Assembly (NCBI GenBank): GCA_019843655.1
Contig: JACDQD010000005.1
Span: forward strand, 6,165,575 to 6,229,574
Length of the DNA stretch: 64,000 nucleotides
Source: Lethocerus indicus
Taxonomy: Eukaryota; Arthropoda; Insecta; Hemiptera; Belostomatidae
Reading direction: 5' to 3'
A model generated the notes under the pieces. That model worked only from the letters and a program-made list of their open reading frames with translations, searched no databases and was not told where the DNA came from. Below are positions 1 through 10,700 of this stretch, in pieces. The stretch's first letter is position 1; each line of letters opens with the position of its first letter. A program made the position numbers and the translations under genes.

Positions 1-3000
1 ACGTTGGGGAGTATAATGCAGTAAATATTAGCTACTCTGTATTATTTATTCGGCCAAATAAACGGGAAGGGGCTACACAAATAACGAGAATGGGCTATTG
101 GTTGGTGATATTTTCTACTCCGGTGGATGTCAATGTGGGCGGTCGGCGGCCCACAATGGGCTGCATTGCGGACTCTTCAATCCGTTGCTACGCCGATATT
201 TTTCATTTAGACATCTCTTCTCCCTCTCTGAAAACCCCCCAGTTTCGAGATTTCTCCCCCTTGCGTACCGGTGAAAGGAGAATCACCGCAGGAAAACCCC
301 TACACCGAGACAAGACCCTTTTTCATCTACAACGCCGAATTAGTATTGTATGTTTTCGGTTGTGAATTTTATCGCTGATTATTTATTTGAATACCAATAG
401 GGGAAACTTGATAATAAGACGGAAGGATCGGAGACAGTTATGATAACAGTACTGTAATCAGTAGATGGGTAATTTATATTAGAAGATTATTATCCCAGAT
501 AAATTTTATTTTAATAATAATAACTGAAAAATCTATCCGCGTAGCCCTTGTTATTATCCTTTACCCATAATATATTTCTGGATGTACATAGGTCCGTAAC
601 TAGAAGTGAATGATAATAAGAAAATTAAATATCTCAAGGAGACCCGGAGTAAGAATTCAGAACATACATTCTCAGTTTACAAGAAGCGGATAATGTCAAG
701 GATATTCGGTTTATGGAGATGTAATTTGTGTTCCGATACGTACAGTCTAGCTTTTCTAATCCTGGAATTTAATTAAAATTACTTTAAGGCAAGTGAAACA
801 TAGATTGTTGCAGAAAGTTGGAAATATTTTGCATTTATACACAGTATCTCTATAAACTATTAGAGGTAAAACATGACCCGGCTGTATTTCACACAGTATC
901 GAAATTACATTAAATGAATATAACGCGGTTACACGTCGGTGGCAGGTATTGATTTATTTTCCATTACATTTCAGCAGTGCATTTAATAGTAGACAGGCCA
1001 TTGTTTAGCACATTAATTGGGAATAGAGATTGGGAGGCCTTAGGGGGTTGACGAGGATAGTGGGGAGCGAGGCGGAAACAGAGCAATCGGGAAAGGGGGA
1101 AAAGAGAGGAAGAGGAGGAGGAAGCGGCGAAGAGGGAAGGAATACGTGCCGGGAATGGGCCAGCATTTTCTTGGTGGGAAGGGGGTTAGGATCCCGTCCG
1201 TGTGTGAGTGCCCGCGTGTGCGTGTGTGTGGCTGGTGAGGGGGCGCAATTAGAATTCCTCAGACGGAGACCCCCCCCCCCCTAAACAGGGGTAAGGCCGG
1301 GTCCCTCCCCTTGCTAATGTCTGACAGTTATTCGAGAGCCCCCCGCCGTGACCATATACAGACCCCCCATATCTTCTAGAATTACTTTCCTACAACCCCC
1401 CCCCCTTTCACCCTGCATACGTCTTTACCCCTTACTTTCTCTCTTATAACCTGGTATTTATTAAAATGATCTCTTTAAATACTGCAGATTAAATTGTTGG
1501 TAAGCTCTAGGGATCTAATATGTAATAGGATATTATATTCAGCGGAATACAGTTAAAAATGGTTATATGACCATCGGTAGAAGGTTTACATATCCGCAGC
1601 AAAATTATAGCTAGAAAAAATTAACGAAAAATCTGAAATTTTGATAACGTATTTTATTTACCTTCTAATACTTTTTATAATTGTGTATGTTTCCAATGAA
1701 AAATACAGCTGTCCCTTGCTTGCATTTTATACATAGTTAATTAAAGTTTGTTTTAATATTAATACACCGGTAGTGTACGCAATGTCGTTTACATGTATAG
1801 GGTTCCAGATATATCTTTTTGAGTATATAAAATATGCGAACACTTAAAATTCGTCACGAATACAGGTATCCGATATCGTTTACCGGTTTTTAATTCTAGT
1901 TCCTGTATAATCGTTTCATCGGAAATAGCGCTGAGCGTTTGGAAATCGTCGGGATTAAAACAGGGTGGTGGGGATCGGGCGGGTACAGATTTGTCGGACA
2001 AATGTCCCACAACAAGTGTTTCTGAGTGTGTGTACATATGCGGCACATTGCGGGTGGGTGGGGGGACGGGGGACGGAAGCGATTTAGAAGAGCAGTGCCC
2101 AGCGGCCGGTTATAAACGAGGCGGTGACGGTGCTGCGCCCGATCAACTCGCCCTCCCCCATTCCTAAATTATACCCACTCGGATGCAGTTTTGATGCCGA
2201 CCGATGTGTATAATTTATCCCATATATTTATTGATTTACCCAATTTTTTATGCCCCCCACCCCAACTCCCCGAGTTGTTTTGTACCGGTCTTTTTTTATG
2301 GCGGGTGGAAGGGGGAGTTGGGCGTGGACGATTTCCATCTATTATTTAAGTAAATGGCTCTATGTTCGTTTCAGTTACAGATTTTTATTACCAGTTAAAT
2401 GGTCCCTGATTTTGTCCCATGCTGAACCGGTTTCGTCCGCTCGCCATGCTGTTGGTCAGTGAATCATCCCATCTGCAACTTATTTCCTTTTTCTGTTCGG
2501 GTACTCTAGTTAAGGAGTTATATGCCATATATACTATAAATAAAGTCTGTTTTGGAACAAAGCCACTGTGCCCTGTACTGCTATTATTTATTTTTATTAG
2601 TACTTAGGCTTGCCGGCCGCTGACAAACCGTTCTGAATGCACTGTAGGCTAAACTAACATTTTCATTCGATAATGCCCTGAAGATGTCCCTTAGCGACAA
2701 ACATGCTAAGATCTTACGTAAACATTGTTACGAACATTCGTAGCAAAAAGAAATGTAGGAGCGGGAATGATTTTCTTTTTAGATCTTTAGATACATTTTA
2801 AATTCCCCCTAATTAGTACTGTATAGGGCACAATACCCTGTCTAATATAAAAATGGTAACTGTTTTATGGTCTGCCGTGTGCTTAAACAAGCCGTCCGTA
2901 AATTCTGGGTTAGAGCCTCAAATTTGGGGTTCCGTTGTCCTAATCTGTTTGCTTGATCGGACGCAAGTGATACGACCGTTGAATACGGAGTCCCGTTAAT

Positions 3001-3242
3001 GCCTCGACATGATTTATAATTCTCATTAGTGGGTCTGAGAAACCCCGATGTGGGTCAAGACTCCCCCGCTGACGTCATCCCTTTAACATGCACCTCTCTT
3101 AATTAAACTCTCATTCTTCCAAATCCGAATATGTCTAATTTACGCGTAGGAGTAAAAGTTATCAATTAAGTAATTACACTCCCTCTCTTAATTTTTCTTC
3201 TTGCAAACTTAGCCTATTTAGATGGAGGAAAACACAAAAATA

Positions 3243-3245
<3 letters not shown>
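1..3245. other. Non-coding stretch with GC-rich islands
   Basis: I see no supportable gene here. The sequence is AT-rich with GC-richer islands at about 90-310, 1030-1440 and 1920-2330. The island near 1030-1280 is purine-rich (GGGGAAAAGAGAGGAAGAGG type) and ends in GT repeats and a run of ten C at about 1271-1280. A small hairpin can form at 131-158 (TGTGGGC pairing with GCCCACA around an 8-nt loop). The open frames in this stretch are short, cross low-complexity tracts and have no splice signals or family resemblance. Confidence 0.6.

Positions 3246-3297
<52 letters not shown>
3246..3297. repeat. (TA)26 microsatellite
   Basis: Uninterrupted TA dinucleotide tract of 52 bases. Self-complementary, likely to vary in length between individuals and to be assembled inaccurately. 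Confidence 0.97.
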
Positions 3298-3300
<3 letters not shown>

Positions 3301-3471
3301 CACTTTTAAAAAGTTAACACGTCAACAAAATTGAAACAGTAGCCACATACTACAACCAAAATTCTATTGCAGAAATTATGTGCGAATTCATATAATTTAA
3401 TTATATATTGTACTTGAACAGATTTATCCGGTAAGTGAGAGCACAAAACAATTTATTTCAAAACTTCTGAA

Positions 3472-3505
<34 letters not shown>

Positions 3506-3512
3506 TTTTTTT
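3472..3512. repeat. Compound (AC)n-(TA)n-T(n) microsatellite
   Basis: An AC run (3472-3494) passes directly into TA repeats and then an oligo-T stretch. Compound simple repeats of this kind are common in arthropod intergenic and intronic DNA. Confidence 0.95.
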
Positions 3513-4312
3513 CCAAGCAAACGTGTTCTACGGGAGTGCAGTCACTATATGAAAACGCAAAGCGCACACGTCTCGTACTGCGATTTCGCAATTCGGCGGA
3601 CTCGACTGATTTCGCATTGCCAAGAAATGGCGCTGGAAATAAACCCGAACGGAATAAATCATATCTAGTAACGAGATAGGCTTAGGGTTATTTCTGAAAG
3701 TCATTTTTTCCCATCGGGTCCTGTTATTTATCAAGATAACGTAAGACGAGATTGAGACGAGAATGGCGAGGGGGGAGGGTGAAACGGTCGCGCCTGTAAT
3801 TTATGTCGGGGTGGTTGTGTTGGGCTTGATGGGGGCGGGCGGCGGGGTGTTGGTAAGGCCCCTAGGCCCGACTCCTATTTCAGCATCAGTATTAACCCCC
3901 CCACCCTCAGTCATTTCGTGTCTCCAGGGTCACTTCTCTGATTGGCTCCCGTCTATGATTTCATGTTTTGGATTTCCGACCCCTTTCGACCCCTCCAGAG
4001 GCTGCACTGGACGCGCCCGCGATTTATCTCCCAAATCAATTTCCTCCTGTCGTCACAAACACGAATAATAGATCAATGCAGAACTAACCAGCCCTTGTCC
4101 TGATTTTTTAATGATTCCTTTCATTTTATATTTCAATTAACTTTTAAATTAAATTTAATTAGCATGCATATGCATATTAATAAGTTTTATGCAAACTATA
4201 AAAATATATGCTGTACAGCCAAGTTATGTAGCAATGATATTGTTTATTATTCTAATCAATTTAAGAGATTGTTGCTCGCATTTTAATAATAATAATTGTT
4301 CTTATTTTTCAG
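3513..4312. other. Gene-free stretch upstream of the micro-exon candidate
   Basis: A GC-rich island lies at about 3750-4040. From 4090 to 4312 the sequence turns AT-rich and contains GCATGCATATGCAT-type repeats near 4163-4176 and a pyrimidine tract running into an AG at 4311-4312. GCATG-type hexamers upstream of small exons are known binding sites of Rbfox-type splicing factors. That link is inferred. Confidence 0.5.
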
Positions 4313-4344
4313 GGTGTCGCTGATTATGCCTGCTGCAGCACAAG
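4313..4344 (+). CDS. Candidate 32-nt micro-exon
   Basis: The 32-nt GC-balanced segment is preceded by a strong acceptor (TTCTTATTTTTCAG) and followed by a plausible donor (CAAG|GTAGGA). Read with one leading base it is open and would encode V-S-L-I-M-P-A-A-A-Q plus one base. Read with no leading base it is also open (G-V-A-D-Y-A-C-C-S-T). The remaining frame stops. GCATG motifs lie about 140 nt upstream in the presumed intron, as around many regulated neuronal or muscle micro-exons. No partner exon can be recognised in the window, so the parent gene would have very long introns. A chance match of splice-like signals is a real alternative. Confidence 0.33.
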
Positions 4345-7075
4345 GTAGGAACGCTTTCTTTTATTATTAGGATTATTTAAATATTAGGGTAATATATGTT
4401 AAAATGTCTAGGTGTCCCTCAGGGACTAAAAATTTCTAAGAAACCGAACTATAACTATCTATTGATCTATATATTTTTCTATACCTGTCTATCAGTCGTG
4501 TAAAACGAACAAATAATACGGTGAAACCATCTTCATCGGGCACATTTTAGTCAAATAGTTAGCTGGTCATTTGATGCCATGTCGATTTTCAGGTATTGAC
4601 TAGTTTTCCTTCAATTGCAAGTATGAACTGTTTAAAAGCGTGGTTACTCTCTAACCCCCTGTGATATAAAATTACGATATCAGTATGGTAATTCATAATT
4701 CTTACTTATTTTTTCGACTTCAAAGAAAACCAGGAAGTATGGAAAAGAGAACCGCTAGTCGAATACCGTACCTAATATACCGCGAAATAGCCTTGAAGCT
4801 GGATTAACGTCACGGGATATAGATTAGACCCTGGATGTTGCCGAGATGTTATTCCTCGATTAAACTTGGAAATCGGGGAATATTTTATTATCGGAAGAGG
4901 GGAAATAGAGGGTGGGTATCGATCCCCCGTCCGGGTATTCCCTCGGCCGAAGTGTACAATTGCACCGGCGGAAACGAATCCGGTTTTTGTCCTCTCCCGG
5001 AGCCGGTTATTTATCGGTGGGAATGTACACAAGGTTGGGACAAGGGGGCCCCGTGTATTAGCGGGTTAGCCGCCCGCCCGCTGTCTCTTATTTCACTGTC
5101 AATATCGTATTTCACCGGGGTGGGAATGGGGCAGTCGTGGCGGAGCGGGGGGCGTTAGGAAAGGGGTCGGACCGACATGTTTGACATGCTTCATAATAGG
5201 GCGAGTCAACTTGTTAGCCGCTCCTTGTTTGCTCGCTCTCGCTTTTTCCTCCTTTCTCGTCTCCGCCGCCAGAGTTTACTGCCACTCAGTCGACACAGTG
5301 CACACAAGTCGATCCGGGGAATTATTTTAACGGTTCGAGAAATTAACTGCCCGATTGAAACCTGGCCCTCGAAGCAGGTACACCCAAATTATCGGTGTTC
5401 GCAGGACAGAAACGAGTTTTCGAAAATGGAATTCTGCGCTAGTTTCCTAATATTCCGAATCTTAGCGAACCCTGTCTGAAAGTAGCTTTCCATCCCATAC
5501 TTCCAAACTTACGAAATCTCCAGGCCTTTCATTTCCAGACATTCAGGCAAAATCATATTTTGCCTTAAACTAGACCGCTGTCGTCAACAACAACAAGATT
5601 AGAAAATTATAATACGAATTTCAAGAATAAAGTTGTACGTGTACCACACGAATTACGAATAAAATATGAAGATACAGTGATTACGATTTAATTTGAAAAT
5701 ATTTTAGTTGAATTGCTTTCCCGAGAACATCTAATTAGATACAGTTTCTGGGTTCAGAATTACTTTTATTCACTTATTACTCTTATCAGATTCATTCATT
5801 CATACAAAAGGACATGTGGCAATTTCAATTCGCTGATTGGCGAGCCAATCCGATGCGGGGCGCTCTTTGATAACTGGAAATCTTCTTTTAGGTTAACTAG
5901 AATAAAATATTCGTTTACGACGTGTTATAAATATCGGTGATGTGAAATCCTATCTCATGTGTATCACCTTTAAAGCATTACGAGGATAAATTAGAAATGG
6001 GTCAAATGTTTTTCTCCTATCCATGTTATTATTATAAAATTTATGTAGATTTTTTAGTAATTAAAAGGAACATTTCTGAATTTTAGTGTGTCGTTAGACT
6101 GTAAATCAAAAACGTTATTTCTATCGTGGACACTTAATTCAAAACCAGTAATACTGTATTGTATACGTTATCTATATTTCGCCTCTTGTATTTCCAGTGT
6201 ATACCTATATATTTGAACCCAGATGCAACCGCCGAGTCTGCACAATCGTTGAAGCTAATTTAACTCCTATTCTCCTATGACAAAATAACTTTGGTATTCA
6301 GAGGCCGTGCGGTGATTTAAATGTCGAACGTCCCCCTCCATTCCCACAATTACAAGGTATACGGCGGGCAATTTGGGCCGGTATCGGTTTGGGGCCTCTG
6401 CGGGGACCCGGGGAGTGCACAACTAATCGGGGCCACGTAATTCAGATCCCGCAGCGATAATTTAGCTCTCATATTATATATTTCAAATATAATATGCATA
6501 TCTGTATTGTGTCTGGTGGGAGGGGTGGGGGGTTGCCCTACCAACCCTATTGGTTGGTTGAGTGTGTAGTCGGTTTAACTTAGTAGACTCGAGAGACATA
6601 TTGTGTTGGCCCTATTTTGGCCCGGCGCAGATAAATCACGGTTAATAAACCTCGCGCCGTTGGAGCTCTACAGCCGGTAAAATGTCTCCCTGATTCTAAA
6701 ACCTTGGGGAATATAATGGATACAGGAAATTGTAATGTCGGTTGCTAAATTATATTTTGACTCCAATTTGATTGGTTTTATTACTAATCAATGCTCCTAG
6801 TTTTTATAATTTAACAATAGAAATATTAATTGTCGGTCGCGTAGTAGTTTATACTAAGGAATTTGTTACATATATTTATAATTCATTGTATAATATTTTA
6901 TTGTTTGTATTAAACATTTCAATCATCTTAAATATAAACAATCAATATATATTTTTCTTTACTCTTATAGTGTTTATGTGGTTGTTAAAAATATCATTAC
7001 CATCTGTTATCGTAGAACTCCATGAGGAAACCAATATATCATGTTTGTATAAGATACCTGCATTACATACAGAAA
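4345..7075. other. Non-coding stretch between micro-exon candidate and tRNA cluster
   Basis: GC-rich islands at about 4890-5300 and 6330-6430 lie in AT-rich sequence. The longest open frames (107 codons at 4835-5158 and 103 codons at 6772-7083) show no homology I recognise. The second is made of AT-rich codons only. Nothing else is supportable. Confidence 0.55.
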
Positions 7076-7102
7076 CAAAATAGTTCTTAAATTTCTCCAC
7101 TT

Positions 7103-7176
7103 GGCCCATTAGCTCAGCTGGTTAGAGCGTCGTGCTAATAACGCGAAGGTCGCGGGTTCGATCCCCCCATGGGCCA
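7103..7176 (+). tRNA. tRNA-Ile (anticodon AAT)
   Basis: A 74-nt tRNA with a perfect 7-bp acceptor stem (GGCCCAT/ATGGGCC) and discriminator A. The A-box region reads TTAGCTCAGCTGG, the anticodon stem-loop is TCGTG-CTAATAA-CGCGA with anticodon AAT, and the B box is GGTTCGATCC. The genomic 3' end carries no CC, so CCA is added after transcription. A six-T run (7184-7189) acts as the RNA polymerase III terminator. The T stem (GCGGG against CCCCC) has a C-C mismatch at its second pair, which would be G-C in the usual animal tRNA-Ile(AAT). The copy at 7440 has the same mismatch. Decoding of AUU/AUC/AUA after A-to-I editing at position 34 is known for this isoacceptor. Confidence 0.95.
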
Positions 7177-7183
7177 TGATATA

Positions 7184-7189
7184 TTTTTT
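7184..7189 (+). terminator. Pol III T6 terminator, first tRNA-Ile
   Basis: TTTTTT begins 8 nt after the discriminator base of the first tRNA-Ile, the usual place for RNA polymerase III termination. Confidence 0.85.
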
Positions 7190-7439
7190 GACGAGTAGTA
7201 AAGCAATTGGCTGCTTTTGGAGCGAAAGTGCTTTAGTGGTGCCCTCCCATAATATTTTACCACCACATATAATCCCTGATAATGTTTTCAAATCAAGAAA
7301 TCCAATATTCGTGGAGTAGTTTCAAATGTTAAGTTATATACTATCGAAAAATCTTATGTAAAATTGTATACTTTCAGATAGGTGTATTAAAAATTTAATA
7401 AAAGTTAATATGAAATAGCTCTTCCATAGCTTCCAACTT

Positions 7440-7513
7440 GGCCCATTAGCTCAGCTGGTTAGAGCGTCGTGCTAATAACGCGAAGGTCGCGGGTTCGATC
7501 CCCCCATGGGCCA
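7440..7513 (+). tRNA. tRNA-Ile (anticodon AAT), second copy
   Basis: Identical over all 74 nt to the tRNA at 7103-7176, including the acceptor stem GGCCCAT/ATGGGCC, anticodon AAT, B box and the T-stem C-C mismatch. The candidate terminator is only TTTT (7521-7524). The identity of the two bodies against diverged flanks fits purifying selection or gene conversion. If the mismatch is tolerated both genes could be active. If not, both would be weak copies. Confidence 0.94.
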
Positions 7514-7520
7514 GCGGTTA

Positions 7521-7524
7521 TTTT
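7521..7524 (+). terminator. Pol III T4 terminator, second tRNA-Ile
   Basis: TTTT lies 8 nt after the discriminator base, shorter than the T6 of copy 1 but enough for many animal Pol III genes. Confidence 0.6.
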
Positions 7525-7570
7525 CTTACGCGTAGTTAGTGAATTGGCTGTTTTTTGGGCGAAAGTGCTT

Positions 7571-7668
7571 CCAGCTAGAAGGTTCAAACCAAAAAGGTTT
7601 GAATTCGACCATAATAGGAATCGCGCGGTGATAATTGAACTGCGTGATTAAGTGCAAGCTCGGCACTT
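7571..7668. mobile_element. Small hairpin-bearing insertion in duplication unit 2
   Basis: About 98 bp present only in the second tRNA unit. It contains a perfect 8-bp inverted repeat, TTCAAACC (7583-7590) and GGTTTGAA (7596-7603), around an AAAAA loop, and ends near AAGTGC...GCACTT. The host sequence AAGTGCTT abuts its left edge. A non-autonomous foldback or MITE-like insertion is plausible, as is loss of this segment from unit 1. The limits are approximate. Confidence 0.4.
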
Positions 7669-7765
7669 TTAGCGGTTCCCTGCCATCTAGTACCTGTACC
7701 AATGGAATGACGGCTACCTGATAATGTTTTCCAATGTTTGTAAATCAAGGACTCACAATGTTCAG

Positions 7766-10700
7766 TAAAGTGGGCTTGAGAAAATTTACTTGCGCATTGT
7801 CAGACACAGAAGTTACCTCCTCCACATTTTCGGTCCAAGATCGGCGTTAGGGGGTCTCGACAGGTTATTAAATTTCATGATAATCCAGCCCGATGAATAA
7901 AAGAAATGCTTTTCCGCGAGGTGGAACGGGACGGAAAGATTGCAAGGGGCTCAAGAGGGGACCGCTCCTGCAGGATTAAAACAGATAATGGAATTCAAGG
8001 TGGAAGTAAAGGGTCATATATTAACCGTCCAGAGTCCTATCTAGTGGTTCTCCTCAAATCTTCCAACCCATCGCCAGGATACCCCCGTAGTCATTCAGAT
8101 GAAACCCGTCATACGGGTCATACTCGTAAATGGGTCTTGTAATTATGATCTCACGTTTCCCTGCGGTGATTTCAGGAGTGATTTTTCCATGGAAACAATA
8201 AATAAAGATAATGTTGGGATCTGGCGGTCCTTATATTTTCTTCTGTTTTCGGAAGATAAGTAAGTTTTTTTTTGTTTAAGTAATCAAATAATTCACATTG
8301 CATCGCAGAAGAATGATACACTTATTACATCATTATCGTTTCGTTGGACGTAATTATATTGACTAATTGTTCATTGAGTTTATAGGTTGAAATTCGGCGG
8401 TGAAGCTAATTTTCCTTCGATCAGAATTTGTAAGTGACTTAATTGTTATTCTTTTGTCATATTCCGTTAATTTAATCTTCCTCGTTCGTATTCGTGGTTT
8501 ATCAATGCTGTTATGCATAGTACACATCTTTCTGATAAGTATTACACACTTAAAGTAGGTCGTTTCCGATAAAAAAAGTTATACAGAATGTCAGTTTGAG
8601 CCTCTAAGCATCTTAGTGTGATAGAGCTTGCAGTTTATAAACCATCGTATCGCATGTCGTAGATCAATTGTGGCTACGGCTAATGGGGGAGTAAGAATAT
8701 GGGAGCAGCGTTCGACTATCCATTACGGATTATAGAGCGAGCGAATGATAACAATCGACAATTGGAAGTTGCAGCATGCCGTTCTCACGCAATTGTGCGC
8801 AGTTCCCCGACCGGCGATAACGCCCCATCGGCGGTAGTTCAATAGAAGCTCGCGAAGGGACATAACGGCCGAACGTCCCACCCCAACAATGTTTTGACTT
8901 CCCCGCGGCCGGGGCCTAATTTGATCGGCCCAATCACTCGTCATAAATCTAAATTTGTAGCGGGTCCCATTGGGCGGGGGCGAAATCGAGCGGAACTCCG
9001 AGCTGGATAAATCTGTCAGGAAGGACGTATCGGTGGCTGGTGGCCGAGCCCGCCATCCGACCGGAATAATTACTTGGGAGCCTTCTCCCTCCCCAAATTC
9101 ACTACCGAAATCGAATACCGTCTTACGCGGACGGCTCGAGCTTATCCAACTTTGTCTTGCGGTATTCCTTAAGGCGGAGATGTGCAGTATTTCGATCCTG
9201 GATTAGGCATTTCTGCACGTGACAAATCAAAGTAGCAGACGGAACACATAATTCGGACGGTATTTAGGACAGAATTTAGGAGATATTTTTTCTAGGGCCT
9301 GCATGCTGACGTTTTTCATCCTCTACTTCTCTCCCCTCCGAATCATCATCGAGACGTCTCTTTCCTAGTTTCAATAGTGGTCCTTAGTATTCCCCAATGT
9401 TATATCATAGTCAGAAGTGACAATTATACCTGGAAGGGGTTAAATCATTTTTTGAACTAGAACTGAAACAGGAATCACACAAACGATCAATAGTCGTATA
9501 TTGATTATTGTTGATAATTATACTGCTATGATTATTACACAGTGGTATATAATGAGCAAGGACATAATCCCGACTTTAAACTACATGAAACGGTTTGCCG
9601 GTTGTATAATTTGTCCGGCGATTTTATTTAATTCGTCCAATTCTCATTCCTCCAACCGTCTAGGATTTAGCGGGGAATATTATAATTAAATAGCGAACCT
9701 CCGGGGAAAGGACGGCGTTTTGAAATTAATATTACTGCGGTGGAGGGGGAAAAAAAATCAGATACTACAGTCAGCGGGGGTGGGTCGGGGAGATTTCTAC
9801 TCAATTTCGTTATTTTCCCTATTTCAATTTAATATATTAGCCGCCGCTAGGGTTGAAGTGGGATGGGGACGGGTTCTGGAAAGCGGCTTAGCCCCCTCCT
9901 CACTGTTGTATTGCTGCTGACTCGGACCCCCACCCCCCAACCCACATTAATTCCCCCGTAGGCCGGGCGGGGGGCGCTTTATTTTTGAGATAACTTGGGG
10001 GGGGGGCCCTGTGTGTGCCCCTGCCCCAAGAGAGTTTGCCCGGGGGGTAAACCCGTTTATTCCGGGTTATTATTTCTGGTAGAGAAGGAAATGGTCCGCA
10101 GGCCGGAGGGGTGGGGCGGTATCCCAGAGCCTACTACACCCTTTCCCGACCACTCAATATTGATAATCCTATAGACAACCCCGGTTGCGATGGACCGTAG
10201 CCGAAATAGATATTCCAATATTGATTGGTCGATCCAGAGCCGGCGTCTAATCCTCGAATGTGATCCCATTAATCGACCCCTGTCCAATTTTCCATTAAAA
10301 TTAGCGCGTAACTGCGATGCGTGAAATAAAAAATCCTAACACTGATCAGGCTAGTTAGTAGCGTTCTTGAGTTACGTTTACTATTTCTGTGTTTCTAATT
10401 TATTATTATTATTACTCGCGGTATGCGCCTGGGCATATACCGTATATTATAAAATAATTTATTTTACAGTATATTTAGTTAGTACATAACGTTTTTGAGA
10501 AGTTTCACTGTTCACTTTTACCTAGTCTGGTACGGGACTGTACGAGTTTTGATACATATTTAATTTTGGTTAACATTAAACAAGCAATGTGACTTAGTTT
10601 AAACTAATCGATACATTTCGATTACGATTTCAATAAACAGAAATTATTAAAGGGAAATTAAATATTAATCTGTCGTGTGTTATAATAGCATATATAATAA

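Larger units (their letters stand above)
7076..7310. repeat. Tandem duplication unit 1 (tRNA-containing)
   Basis: This segment and 7413-7765 share the tRNA plus similar flanks: AAATAG-TTCTT then CTTCC/ACTTGG just upstream, and AATTGGCTG-TTTTGG-GCGAAAGTGCTT and CCTGATAATGTTTTC-AATCAAG downstream. The flanks have diverged while the tRNA bodies are identical. Boundaries are approximate because they were aligned by eye. Confidence 0.75.
7413..7765. repeat. Tandem duplication unit 2 (tRNA-containing, with insertion)
   Basis: Second copy of the tRNA-containing unit. It is longer because about 98 bp (about 7571-7668) separate two sequences that are contiguous in unit 1: GAAAGTGCTT and TTAG(C/T)GGT. 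The rest aligns to unit 1 up to the CCTGATAATGTTTTC block near 7719. Confidence 0.7.

Noticed and set aside
2665..2710. CCTGAAGATGTCCCTTAGCG, reminiscent of a motif seen near some invertebrate retroelements
   Set aside because: The resemblance is from memory only, and no reverse transcriptase frame or second copy is visible.
7109..7291. 60-codon minus-strand frame over the first tRNA
   Set aside because: It is antisense to a clear tRNA gene and its flank.
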